A stretch of 64,000 nt of DNA from Candidatus Bacteroides merdavium (GTDB lineage Bacteria > Bacteroidota > Bacteroidia > Bacteroidales > Bacteroidaceae): contig DXAV01000015.1 of the NCBI GenBank assembly GCA_019116805.1, positions 1 through 64,000 of the forward strand. The letters run 5' to 3'. Of the stretch, positions 50,130-59,586 are shown in pieces. The notes beneath the pieces are model-generated. The model saw only the letters and a program-made list of their open reading frames with translations. It had not been told where the DNA came from and did no database searches. The stretch's first letter is position 1; every line of letters starts with the position of its first letter. The translations under genes were made by a program, and so were the position numbers.

Positions 50130-50962
50130 AAGGCGGAGGAAGTTTGGAGGTGAGACATCTGTTGGATGAAGGTGTGTAGCTCGTCGCCCGGGCGTTCGCT
50201 CCGCATGAAGCGTTCGCCGATGAGCAGTCCGCGGTAGCCATGGCGGCGCAGCAGGCAGGCCGTCTCGGCATCGTGGATGCCGCTTTCGGCCACCATTAGC
50301 GGGTGATGCTCCGTGCTTGCCGTGGCTTGTGCCAAGGCTTCAGCCAGGTCGATGGCATGCGAGGCATCGGTGTGGAAGGTACCCAGGCTGCGGTTGTTCA
50401 CCCCTACGAGGTCGGGGCGGCAGTCCAGATAGTCCAGTTCGTCGGGGGCGTGCAGCTCGAGCAAGATTTCCAGCCCCAGTTCGTGGGCCTGCTGTGCCAG
50501 TTCGCTGCACTGGTTTCGGTCGAGGCAGGCGGCGATGAGCAGCACGGCATCTGCTTCGACTACGCGTGCCTGCAACAACTGGTAAGGGTCGATGACGAAG
50601 TCCTTGCGCAGGATGGGTAGGCTGGTGAGCGGCCGTGCGGTAGTGAGGTCACCCAGCCTGCCGGCAAAGAAAGCCTCGTCCGTCAGGATGGAAAGGGCGG
50701 CGGCTCCTGCGGCCTCGTATTGGGGAATTACCTCGTCAGGTCGTGCCTCGCGGTTGATCCAGCCCTTCGACGGCGAGCGGCGTTTGAACTCGGTGATGAT
50801 GCCCGTGGACGAGGTGGCCAAGGCCTGTCTCAGGCTATGGGCAGTCCGTTGTCTCCTTTCGTCGGCTATGGCTGCCAGAAGGTCGGCAGTGAGGTGGCGT
50901 TTTTGCGTCTCCACCTCTTCGCGTTTGTGTGCGATGATTTCTTTCAGAATGTCTCTTTCCAT
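50126..50962 (-). CDS. trpC: indole-3-glycerol-phosphate synthase
   Basis: EFKRRSPSKGWIN; LPILRKDFVIDPYQL; VGVNNRSLGTFHTD; start trimmed to MERDILKE. Confidence 0.96.
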   Translation of the reverse strand: MERDILKEIIAHKREEVETQKRHLTADLLAAIADERRQRTAHSLRQALATSSTGIITEFKRRSPSKGWINREARPDEVIPQYEAAGAAALSILTDEAFFAGRLGDLTTARPLTSLPILRKDFVIDPYQLLQARVVEADAVLLIAACLDRNQCSELAQQAHELGLEILLELHAPDELDYLDCRPDLVGVNNRSLGTFHTDASHAIDLAEALAQATASTEHHPLMVAESGIHDAETACLLRRHGYRGLLIGERFMRSERPGDELHTFIQQMSHLQTSSAL

Positions 50963-50979
50963 TGTCATGTCTCCTTGGG

Positions 50980-52377
50980 CTAAAAGTTTTGTGCCAGTTC
51001 GATGGCGCGGCGCAGGGCCGCCAGCTTGTTGTTCACTTCCTGCAATTCGTTTTCTACGTTGCTCTTGGCTACGATTCCGCCGCCTGCCTGGAACCACAAT
51101 ACGCTGTTTCGGCTCACGAAAGTGCGGATGGTGATGGCCTGGTTGAGCGAGCCGTCCAACCCGATGAAGCCGATGCATCCGCCGTAGGCACCGCGGTTGT
51201 GCGGTTCCAGTTCGCTGATGAGCTGCATGGCCCGTACTTTGGGCGCACCGCTCAACGTGCCGGCGGGGAAAGTATCGAGGAAGGTCTTTACGGCATTGGC
51301 TTCCGGTCGCAGGTCGCCGCTGACGCGGCTGACGAGGTGGATGACGTGGCTGTACAGCTGTGGTTCACGGAAGAAGTCCACACGTACGTCGGTGCAGTTG
51401 CGTGCCAGATCGTTGCGTGCCAGATCGACGAGCATCACGTGTTCGGCGTTCTCCTTGGGGTCGTCCAGCAGACGTCGGGTAGCCGCTTCGTCTTCCTCGC
51501 GGTTGCCTGTGCGTCGGGTGGTACCTGCTATAGGGTCGATGTAGGCCCGTCCGTCGGCGATGCGGCAGTGCGTCTCGGGCGAGGAGCCGAAGATGCGGAA
51601 GCCTCCGAAATCGAAATAGAAGAGGTAGGGCGAAGGGTTGACGCTGCGCAGGGCACGGTAGAGGTTGAAGTCGTCGCCTTCGAACCGTTGCTCGAAGCGG
51701 CGCGACAATACCATCTGGAATACGTCGCCCCGCAGGCAGTGGGCAATGGCACGGCGGATGTTGGCGCGGTGTTCGTCGTCGGTCAGTGTGGAGGTCACTT
51801 CTCCCGTTGGGTGGAAACCATACGTAGGAAAGTTGCGGTTCATTACGGCGGTCTGTACCTGGTCCAGGCCACTGGTCTCACCTTCGCCCAGCATCTCGAC
51901 GAACATCAGTTCGTGGTTGAAGTCATTGAAGACGATGAGGTATCGGTAGAGGATATAGAGGGCGTCGGGAGCATCGTTGCGTTCCTGGCGGCTGTCCTTC
52001 ACGGCAATGCCTTCAAGGTAGCGCACGGCGTTGAACGAGGTGTAGCCGTAAAGACCACAGTAACGGCTTCCTTCGCCTGTAACCTGGAAGCGGGACAGGA
52101 AGTGATTCAGGGCCGACGCCATGTCCCCTTCGGCTTCCAGTGTGCTTTCCCGCCGTGAGCCGTCGGGCATTCGGGTTACGACGGTGCCATGCTCGATACT
52201 GATAGAGGCGATAGGGCAGAGGCCGATGAAGGAGCGGCCGTTCTCGCCTCCATGGTAATCAGAGCTCTCCATGAGGGCACTTTGCGGGAAGAGGTCGCGC
52301 AGTTTCAGGTACGTGCTGACCGGGGTGTGGATGTCGCTAGGCAGGGTACGTGTTTGGGTAGTGTAACGGTAAGTCAT
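50980..52377 (-). CDS. trpE: anthranilate synthase component I
   Basis: SPETHCRIADGRAYIDPIAGTTRR; HVMLVDLARNDLARNC; GTLSGAPKVRAMQLISELE. Confidence 0.96.
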   Translation of the reverse strand: MTYRYTTQTRTLPSDIHTPVSTYLKLRDLFPQSALMESSDYHGGENGRSFIGLCPIASISIEHGTVVTRMPDGSRRESTLEAEGDMASALNHFLSRFQVTGEGSRYCGLYGYTSFNAVRYLEGIAVKDSRQERNDAPDALYILYRYLIVFNDFNHELMFVEMLGEGETSGLDQVQTAVMNRNFPTYGFHPTGEVTSTLTDDEHRANIRRAIAHCLRGDVFQMVLSRRFEQRFEGDDFNLYRALRSVNPSPYLFYFDFGGFRIFGSSPETHCRIADGRAYIDPIAGTTRRTGNREEDEAATRRLLDDPKENAEHVMLVDLARNDLARNCTDVRVDFFREPQLYSHVIHLVSRVSGDLRPEANAVKTFLDTFPAGTLSGAPKVRAMQLISELEPHNRGAYGGCIGFIGLDGSLNQAITIRTFVSRNSVLWFQAGGGIVAKSNVENELQEVNNKLAALRRAIELAQNF

Positions 52378-53564
52378 AAGTTGTATTCGTTTTGATGTTT
52401 CAGATAGGTGTCCATGTCTTTGTCGCCACGCCCCGATACGGTGATGACGACTACATCGTCGGGCTTGGTCTGGAGGCGGGGCAGCACGGCCAGTGCGTGA
52501 GCGCTCTCCAGTGCGGGGATGATGCCTTCCAGCCGGGTCAGCTCATAGGCGGCACGCAGGGCTTCGTCATCGTTGACGGCCAGAACATCGGCCCGCTTCG
52601 TGGCGGCCAGGTGGGCGTGCAGAGGGCCGATGCCCGGGTAGTCCAGTCCGGCGGAGATGGAGTAAGGCTCGGTTACTTGTCCGTCCTCGTCTTGGATGAC
52701 ATAGGTGCGTGCGCCGTGCAGGATGCCCGTGCGTCCCAGTGCCAATGTAGCTGCCGTCTTGCCAGAATCCACGCCTAATCCGCCAGCTTCGGCCAGTACG
52801 ATGTGTACCCGTGGGTCGTCCAGGAACCTTAGCAGGGTACCGGCAGCATTGCTGCCTCCGCCCACGCAGGCTATCAGGTGGTCGGGCTGTTCGCGGCCTT
52901 CGAGTTCGGTCAGCTGGCGGGCAATCTCCTCGCCGATGACTGACTGCAGGTGGGCCACCAGTTGCGGGTAAGGATGCGGGCCTACGGTAGAACCTATCAG
53001 GTAATAGGTATCGTCGGGATGGCAGCACCAGTAGCGGATAGCCTCGTTGGTGGCATCCTTCAGTGTGGCGTTACCCGAAGTGACAGATACTACCTGCGCA
53101 CCCAGCATCTTCATTTTTTCCACATTGACATGCTGGCGTTCGATATCGGTTTTTCCCATGAATACAAGGCATTCCATGCCGGCCAAGGCACAGACGGTAG
53201 CGGCTGCCACGCCGTGCTGTCCGGCACCTGTTTCAGCAATGATGCGCCGCTTACCCATGCGGCGGGCCAGCAGCATCTGGCCTACAGCGTTGTTGATCTT
53301 ATGAGCCCCCGTGTGGTTTAGGTCTTCCCGCTTCAGATAGATTTTGCAGCCGTATTTCTCGGACAGGCGGCGGGTATGGTAGAGCGGCGACGGGCGACCT
53401 ACGTAATGCCGAAGCAGGTCTTCGAATTCGCGTTTGAAATCATCGCTGGGCAGGATGGTGCGGCAGGCCTCCTGCAGTTGGCTGACGCAGCGATGCAGGA
53501 TTTCGGGGATATAAGCTCCGCCGAACTCACCGTAGTAGCCGTTTGAATCAATTGAGTAGTTCAT
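52374..53564 (-). CDS. trpB: tryptophan synthase beta chain
   Basis: YGEFGGAYIPEIL; KREDLNHTGAHKINNAVGQMLLARRMGKRRIIAETGAGQHG; start trimmed to MNYSIDSNG, downstream of the attenuator. Confidence 0.96.
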   Translation of the reverse strand: MNYSIDSNGYYGEFGGAYIPEILHRCVSQLQEACRTILPSDDFKREFEDLLRHYVGRPSPLYHTRRLSEKYGCKIYLKREDLNHTGAHKINNAVGQMLLARRMGKRRIIAETGAGQHGVAAATVCALAGMECLVFMGKTDIERQHVNVEKMKMLGAQVVSVTSGNATLKDATNEAIRYWCCHPDDTYYLIGSTVGPHPYPQLVAHLQSVIGEEIARQLTELEGREQPDHLIACVGGGSNAAGTLLRFLDDPRVHIVLAEAGGLGVDSGKTAATLALGRTGILHGARTYVIQDEDGQVTEPYSISAGLDYPGIGPLHAHLAATKRADVLAVNDDEALRAAYELTRLEGIIPALESAHALAVLPRLQTKPDDVVVITVSGRGDKDMDTYLKHQNEYNL

Positions 53565-53605
53565 TGTTGCAATGTATTTTGAGGTTATTGTTTTTAGGGT
53601 TGGGA

Positions 53606-53650
53606 TAAAAAGAAAAGAGCTCCGTCGCAAGTTGCGGCGAAGCTCTTTTC
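53606..53650 (-). terminator. trp operon attenuator terminator hairpin
   Basis: On the minus strand GAAAAGAGCTTCGCCGCAA-CTTGCGACGGAGCTCTTTTC followed by TTTTT, between leader peptide and trpB. Confidence 0.85.
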
Positions 53651-53702
53651 TTTGCTTGTCCTTTCCAGCTGTCCTGATCCTTTCGGAAGATGGAAGCAGG
53701 TA

Positions 53703-53795
53703 TCAATGACTGCATATACGAGTGTTGCCCCCTTTACGACTTTGTATGAGTTGTAACGGTTGCCACCACCAATATTTATGCAGGTTAATAATCAT
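53703..53795 (-). CDS. trpL: putative trp leader peptide MIINLHKYWWWQPLQLIQSRKGGNTRICSH
   Basis: ATG at 53795, three consecutive TGG codons, stop at 53703; upstream of the terminator hairpin and trpB. Confidence 0.8.
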   Translation of the reverse strand: MIINLHKYWWWQPLQLIQSRKGGNTRICSH

Positions 53796-53826
53796 GCTTT
53801 ATTTACGTTTTAATGTTTTATGTGGG

Positions 53827-53856
53827 CAAATGTATGCATTTTAATTGGAAACGCAA
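53827..53856 (-). promoter_or_regulatory. putative trp operon promoter (Bacteroidetes -33/-7)
   Basis: Minus strand TTGC (53856-53853) and TACATTTG (53834-53827) upstream of the leader peptide. Confidence 0.55.
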
Positions 53857-53893
53857 GCTTTCTCTTGAAAAAAGTTATGTAGTGGAAGCATTT

Positions 53894-54856
53894 TTAAGAT
53901 TCGGTTTGTGGGCTGTCTTGTTCCTCGCTGTCCGAATGAACACGATATCGGGCTGGAGACATGCCTATATGAGCCTTTACATATTTGCCAAAAAAAGACT
54001 GGTTGGGGAAGTTGAACATCTCTGCTATTTCTTTGATAGACTTCTCTGAATGTTTCAACTGGTATTTTATTTGTTCGATGGCATATTCATTGATCCATTC
54101 AGTCGGAGTATGGCCATTGACTTCCTTAATGGCCCCCGAGATGTATTTGGCTGAATAGCACAGTCGGTCGGCATAGTAGCTTACAGAGCGGTGTATTCCT
54201 CCGTCAGCAGTCAGTTCTTCCATGAACAGTTTGAAGATATGCTTGCTTCGTTTGGCTTCTATTCCTGTCTCTTCGGTTTCATCGGAGTGTTTCTGGATGC
54301 CTGCCAGCATTTCATGGAACAGGGCAGAGAAGAGATATTCCAGAATTTCTTGGCGATAACGGTGTAAGGAATCACTGATTTTGTCCATAATCAGCTGACA
54401 ATACAGATTGAAATTCTGGTTTTCTTTTGTTTTTTCTTCCGGCGATTTGGCAAATACGGGATTCTTATAGAGATAATACAAGGCTTTTTCTGCTGCCTTT
54501 TCCCGTTTTACCGTCTGTTGCAGGAATTTGGTTGAAAAGCCTATCAGGCTGACTTTGTGCTGTGGACTAAGGAGCATGTTGCTTATAATCATGGTTGGCA
54601 GACAGACGAATGCTTCTCCTGCCTGTAACTGATAGTCCTTTTTGTTGATGTTCAGTTGCATTTTTCCTTCAATACAGGCAACAATGATGAAAAGATTCAG
54701 TCTTATCATCCGGTTGGAGTAGGGAAGTTTCTCCATGTGACGTGCCACTATGACATTATCATCTACATAATCTATATATTCTCCCTTCGTTTCTTCTTTG
54801 TATTTCTTGAAATCATCGATATCAACTGTGATGATTGTTTTTTCGTTCGTATACAT
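53894..54856 (-). CDS. AraC-family transcriptional regulator
   Basis: YYADRLCYSAKYISGAIKEVNGHTPTEWINEYAIEQIKYQLKHSEKSIKEIAEMFNFPNQSFFGKYVKAHIGMSPARYR. Confidence 0.92.
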   Translation of the reverse strand: MYTNEKTIITVDIDDFKKYKEETKGEYIDYVDDNVIVARHMEKLPYSNRMIRLNLFIIVACIEGKMQLNINKKDYQLQAGEAFVCLPTMIISNMLLSPQHKVSLIGFSTKFLQQTVKREKAAEKALYYLYKNPVFAKSPEEKTKENQNFNLYCQLIMDKISDSLHRYRQEILEYLFSALFHEMLAGIQKHSDETEETGIEAKRSKHIFKLFMEELTADGGIHRSVSYYADRLCYSAKYISGAIKEVNGHTPTEWINEYAIEQIKYQLKHSEKSIKEIAEMFNFPNQSFFGKYVKAHIGMSPARYRVHSDSEEQDSPQTES

Positions 54857-54980
54857 ATTATATTTATTAGAATTACATAATTTCATCTGGCGCTGTGAAT
54901 GACATAATATATAAAGTGTTCCAAGTACTCCAGTTTATGGGTCGGTAATCCGGAAGTCTGTTCTTTTCTCCCGTTGCAAA

Positions 54981-55134
54981 GTTGGGGAATATTGGTAGAA
55001 TTGAGTTGTTCTATTTCTCATAAAGGCTGTTCTATTATTCTTTATGTAATATTTTTTAAGTATGAGGTGGGGAATATGGAACATCTATACGGGAATTTAG
55101 ATAACATATGGCTTGTTCTATTCTTCTATCTTTG
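54981..55134. promoter_or_regulatory. efflux operon promoter region with 86-bp-spaced repeated motifs
   Basis: TATCTTTG -7 at 55127-55134; GGGGAATAT and TTCTATT motifs recur with 86-bp spacing. Confidence 0.5.
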
Positions 55135-55161
55135 TGCCAATTTTAAATCAATTAGTTGGAC

Positions 55162-56271
55162 ATGAAAAAGTTTAAGATCAGACAGATGCGACTGATGACA
55201 CTTATCGGTTGTACAGTTTTTGGATTGGCATCGTGCAAACAGGCACCGAATGCCGCTATGCAATCTTCTTCTTACGAGACTATGACGGTGGGTACCATCG
55301 ACAAGGAACTTTCTACTTCTTATTCCGCTACCATTCGTGGAAGGCAGGACATTGACATCTACCCGCAGGTATCGGGTACTATTGTACGTCTTTGTGTGAC
55401 CGAAGGTGAAGTGGTACGTCGGGGGCAGTTACTCTTTGTTATCGATCAAGTACCCTATAGGGCGGCTTTGAAAACAGCTGAAGCCAATGTGGAAACGGCC
55501 CGTGCGTCTTTGGCCACCGCTCAGCTGAATTATGACAGTCAGAAGGAATTGCATACACAGAAGGTTGTATCGGAATTCAGTTTGAAGACTGCTGAAAATA
55601 ATTTCCTTACAGCCAAGGCACAGCTGGCACAGGCCGAGGCGCAGGAAGTGAATGCCCGCAATAACCTTTCGTATACCGAGGTGAAAAGTCCCAGTGACGG
55701 TGTGGTTGGTGCTTTACCCTACCGTGTCGGTGCGTTGGTAAGTTCGGCCATGGCACAACCTCTTACGACAGTGAGTGATAACAGCACGATGTATGTCTAT
55801 TTTTCCATGACTGAGAACCAGCTATTATCTCTTACTCGTGAATATGGCTCAATGGATGAGGCCTTGAAGAGCATGCCTGAGGTAACATTGAAACTGAATG
55901 ATAATTCTATTTATGGGGAGAAGGGAAAAATTGAATCTATCAGTGGCGTTATCGATCGTCAGACGGGTACAGTTATTGCACGTGCTGTGTTCCCCAATGA
56001 AGCACGTTTGCTGCATAGTGGAGCCTCTGGCAGTGTCTCTATTCCCAGTGTCTATAAGGACTGCATTGTTATTCCTCAGGGAGCTGCCGTGCAGATGCAA
56101 GACAAATATCTGGTATATAAGGTAGTGGACGGAAAAGCTGCTTCTACGCTGGTTTCGGTTGCTCCGATAAGCGATGGGCGTGAGTTTGTAGTGATGGATG
56201 GCTTGAAACCGGGTGAAGAGATTGTGGCTAAAGGAGCCGGATTGTTGAGAGAGGGTATGCAGATAAAATAA
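55162..56271 (+). CDS. RND efflux periplasmic adaptor (MFP) subunit
   Basis: DIYPQVSGTIVRLCVTEGEVVRRGQLLFVID; lipobox LASC. Confidence 0.93.
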   Translation: MKKFKIRQMRLMTLIGCTVFGLASCKQAPNAAMQSSSYETMTVGTIDKELSTSYSATIRGRQDIDIYPQVSGTIVRLCVTEGEVVRRGQLLFVIDQVPYRAALKTAEANVETARASLATAQLNYDSQKELHTQKVVSEFSLKTAENNFLTAKAQLAQAEAQEVNARNNLSYTEVKSPSDGVVGALPYRVGALVSSAMAQPLTTVSDNSTMYVYFSMTENQLLSLTREYGSMDEALKSMPEVTLKLNDNSIYGEKGKIESISGVIDRQTGTVIARAVFPNEARLLHSGASGSVSIPSVYKDCIVIPQGAAVQMQDKYLVYKVVDGKAASTLVSVAPISDGREFVVMDGLKPGEEIVAKGAGLLREGMQIK

Positions 56272-56363
56272 CTCGGGTTTCTCCTTGGGAAAAACTCTCG
56301 GGAGCTGAAGGAGGGAAAGGAAAATATTCTTTCACTTCCTGACTCCGATAAACTATAAATATT

Positions 56364-59300
56364 ATGAAAGGAAATATATTCATTAAACGGCCGGTGATGG
56401 CTATCTCCATCTCCGTTCTAATTTTTGCTATCGGCCTTATCTCACTCTTTACGCTGCCTGTAGAGCAGTATCCTGATATTGCACCACCTACGGTATATGT
56501 ATCTGCTACTTATACAGGTGCCGATGCCGATGCTGTGATGAACGGTGTCATTATGCCGCTGGAAGAGAGTATCAATGGTGTGGAGAACATGATTTACATG
56601 ACCTCTACAGCTACCAATAACGGTTCGGCTACCATACAAGTTTATTTTAAACAGGGTACTGATCCTGACATGGCTGCGGTGAATGTACAGAACCGTGTGA
56701 CACAAGCTCAGGGTTTGTTACCTGTTGAGGTTACTCAAATTGGTGTGACTACGCAGAAACGGCAAACCAGTTTTTTGCAAATCAATTCGCTGGTTTGTAC
56801 CAATGGACGTTATGATCAGGCTTTTATAGGTAATTACCTTGATATTAATGTCATACCTCAAATCAAGCGTATTGCCGGTGTAGGTGACGTGATGGCAATG
56901 AATGCGCCTTATAGTATCCGTATCTGGATGAAGCCCGATCGCATGGCACAATATGGTTTAGTGCCTTCGGATATCAGTGCCGTACTGGCCATGCAGAACT
57001 TGGAGGCGCCCACAGGTTCTTTAGGTGAAAACTCTGATAATGTATATCAGCTTACAATGAAGTATCGGGGTCGTCTGAAGGAAGTTGCAGATTTTGAGAA
57101 CATCGTAGTTCGCGCGCAAGAAGACGGTTCCATTCTTCGTTTGAAGGATGTAGCCGAAGTAGAATTAGGAGCGCTAAGCTACAGTTATGAGGGTGAAATG
57201 GATGGTAAGACGGCTATTGCATTCATGGCTTTCCAAACGGCCGGTTCAAATGCTACAGCCGTTAACGCTGAAATCACAGCTTTGCTTGATGAGCTGTCGA
57301 AGGATTTGCCTGAAGGGTTGGAGTTTGTTAATCTGATGAGTTCCAATGACTTTTTGTATGCCTCTATTTATAGTATTGTAGAGACATTGGTGATTGCCAT
57401 CATTCTGGTAATTCTGGTTGTGTATTTCTTCCTGCAGGATTTCAAAAGTACCCTCATTCCATCTATCTCTATCATAGTTTCCCTGGTAGGTACATTTGCT
57501 TGTCTGATTGCTGCCGGATTCAGTTTGAACATTCTGACAATGTTCGCTTTGGTACTGGCCATCGGTACGGTAGTGGACGATGCCATCGTAGTGGTCGAAG
57601 CTGTACAAGAGAAGTTTGATTCTGGTTACAAGTCGCCTTACCTTGCTACAAAAGATGCGATGGGCGATGTAACAATGGCTATTATTTCCTGTACTTGTGT
57701 ATTCATGGCGGTATTTATCCCTGTGACCTTCATGGGTGGTACATCCGGTATTTTCTATACACAGTTTGGTATCACTATGGCCACTTCTGTAGGTTTGTCT
57801 ATGATTTGTGCCTTGACGCTATGCCCGGCTTTATGTGCTTTATTGATGCGTCCTGCATCGGGTACGAAGAGCGCCAAGAGTATCAATGGCCGCGTACGTG
57901 CCGCCTACAATGCTTCGTACACCGCTTTGTTGGGCAAGTATAAGCGAGGGGTGATGTTTGCTATCCATCATCGTTGGATGTGTTGGGCTGCGCTGGTAGC
58001 TGCTGTTGTGTTGTTGGTATTCTTTATGAACACTACCAAGACAGGACTTGTGCCGCAGGAAGACCAGGGTGTCATCATGGCCAATGTCAGTGCTGCTCCG
58101 GGTAGTACGTTGAAAGAGACTACCCAAGTATTGGACAAGGTGGATGCCATTCTGACCAATACGCCCGAAGTAGCCCATTATCAGCGTGTAGCGGGTTATG
58201 GCTTCCTTTCCGGACAGGGTACTTCTTATGGTATGATTATCGTTCGACTGAAAGATTGGAGTGAACGTAAAGGTAGCGAACATTCGGCAGAAGCTGTGAT
58301 GGGTAGGCTTAATGCACAGTTTGCCCAGATAAAAGATGCACAGATTTTCTGTTTCCAGTCGCCTATGATTCCTGGTTATGGTATGGGTAACTCGGTAGAA
58401 CTGAACATGCAGGATAAAACAGGTGGTGACATGACCACTTTCTACCACACAGTATTACAATATCTCGGTGCACTGAACCAGCGGCCTGAAGTTGCAATGG
58501 CCTATACGACCTATGCCGAGAACTTCCCGCAAATTTCGGTGGATGTGGATGCTGCCAAATGTATGCGTGCAGGCATTTCGCCGAACGAGGTGTTGAGTGT
58601 ATTGGGTAGTTATTGCGGCGGTTCGTATGTGTCCAACTATAATAAATTCGGTAAGATGTACCGTGTGATGCTTCAGGCCGACCCCAAATACAGGCTGAAC
58701 CAAATGGATTTGAGTAATATGTTCGTACGTAATGGTACGGAGATGGCTCCTCTCAGCCAGTTCGTTACGTTGACTAAGACCGAAGGTGCTGAAATTAAAA
58801 ACCGTTTTAATCTGTTTAGTTCTATTTCAGTAAATGTAAATGTGGCAGAAGGTTATTCGACTGGTGAGGTACAGAAGGCAATCGCCGAAGTGGCCGAACA
58901 GATGCTTCCTTCTGGCTACAGCTACGAGTACGGGGGTATTTCGCGTGAAGAGGCCAATACCGGTCAGTCGCAGACAATATTTATCTATACGATTTGTGTC
59001 TTTCTGATTTATCTGATATTGGCTTGTCTTTATGAGAGTTTTCTGGTTCCGTTCGCTGTTATCCTTTCCGTTCCTTTTGGTATGTTCGGTTCGTTCCTGT
59101 TTGCCAAACTTTTCGGACTGGAGAATAATATTTACATGCAGACGGGTATGATTATGCTCATCGGTTTGTTGGCCAAGACAGCCATCCTGATTACGGAGTT
59201 TGCCATTGAACGTCGGCGTAAGGGCATGGGGCTTATCGAGTCGGCTTATGCAGCAGCACAGGTACGTTTCCGTCCTATCCTGATGACGGTACTTACCATG

Positions 59301-59555
59301 ATTTTCGGTATGATTCCATTGATGTTCTCCAGTGGCGCAGGTGCCAACGGTAATTCATCGTTGGGTACTACCGTCGTGGGTGGTATGCTTATCGGAACCC
59401 TTGCGTTACTTTTCGTTGTGCCGGTATTCTACATTATTTTTGAGTATATGCAGGAGAAAATACGTCCTCATCAGGAACTGAAAGCCGATACTCAGATATT
59501 GTTGGAGCGCGAAAAGAGTTTGGCAGAACGTAGTGGGTTTAATGAGAAGAAATAA
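56364..59555 (+). CDS. RND efflux inner-membrane transporter (HAE1/AcrB-like)
   Basis: FIKRPVMAISISVLIFAIGLISLFTLPVEQYPDIAPPTV; GTVVDDAIVVVEAV; 1063 aa. Confidence 0.97.
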   Translation: MKGNIFIKRPVMAISISVLIFAIGLISLFTLPVEQYPDIAPPTVYVSATYTGADADAVMNGVIMPLEESINGVENMIYMTSTATNNGSATIQVYFKQGTDPDMAAVNVQNRVTQAQGLLPVEVTQIGVTTQKRQTSFLQINSLVCTNGRYDQAFIGNYLDINVIPQIKRIAGVGDVMAMNAPYSIRIWMKPDRMAQYGLVPSDISAVLAMQNLEAPTGSLGENSDNVYQLTMKYRGRLKEVADFENIVVRAQEDGSILRLKDVAEVELGALSYSYEGEMDGKTAIAFMAFQTAGSNATAVNAEITALLDELSKDLPEGLEFVNLMSSNDFLYASIYSIVETLVIAIILVILVVYFFLQDFKSTLIPSISIIVSLVGTFACLIAAGFSLNILTMFALVLAIGTVVDDAIVVVEAVQEKFDSGYKSPYLATKDAMGDVTMAIISCTCVFMAVFIPVTFMGGTSGIFYTQFGITMATSVGLSMICALTLCPALCALLMRPASGTKSAKSINGRVRAAYNASYTALLGKYKRGVMFAIHHRWMCWAALVAAVVLLVFFMNTTKTGLVPQEDQGVIMANVSAAPGSTLKETTQVLDKVDAILTNTPEVAHYQRVAGYGFLSGQGTSYGMIIVRLKDWSERKGSEHSAEAVMGRLNAQFAQIKDAQIFCFQSPMIPGYGMGNSVELNMQDKTGGDMTTFYHTVLQYLGALNQRPEVAMAYTTYAENFPQISVDVDAAKCMRAGISPNEVLSVLGSYCGGSYVSNYNKFGKMYRVMLQADPKYRLNQMDLSNMFVRNGTEMAPLSQFVTLTKTEGAEIKNRFNLFSSISVNVNVAEGYSTGEVQKAIAEVAEQMLPSGYSYEYGGISREEANTGQSQTIFIYTICVFLIYLILACLYESFLVPFAVILSVPFGMFGSFLFAKLFGLENNIYMQTGMIMLIGLLAKTAILITEFAIERRRKGMGLIESAYAAAQVRFRPILMTVLTMIFGMIPLMFSSGAGANGNSSLGTTVVGGMLIGTLALLFVVPVFYIIFEYMQEKIRPHQELKADTQILLEREKSLAERSGFNEKK

Positions 59556-59586
59556 TCATTCTTAAAAAAGTAATCCATCAACAAAT

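Noticed and set aside
50962-52158. 398-aa plus-strand ORF
   Set aside because: Antisense shadow of trpE.
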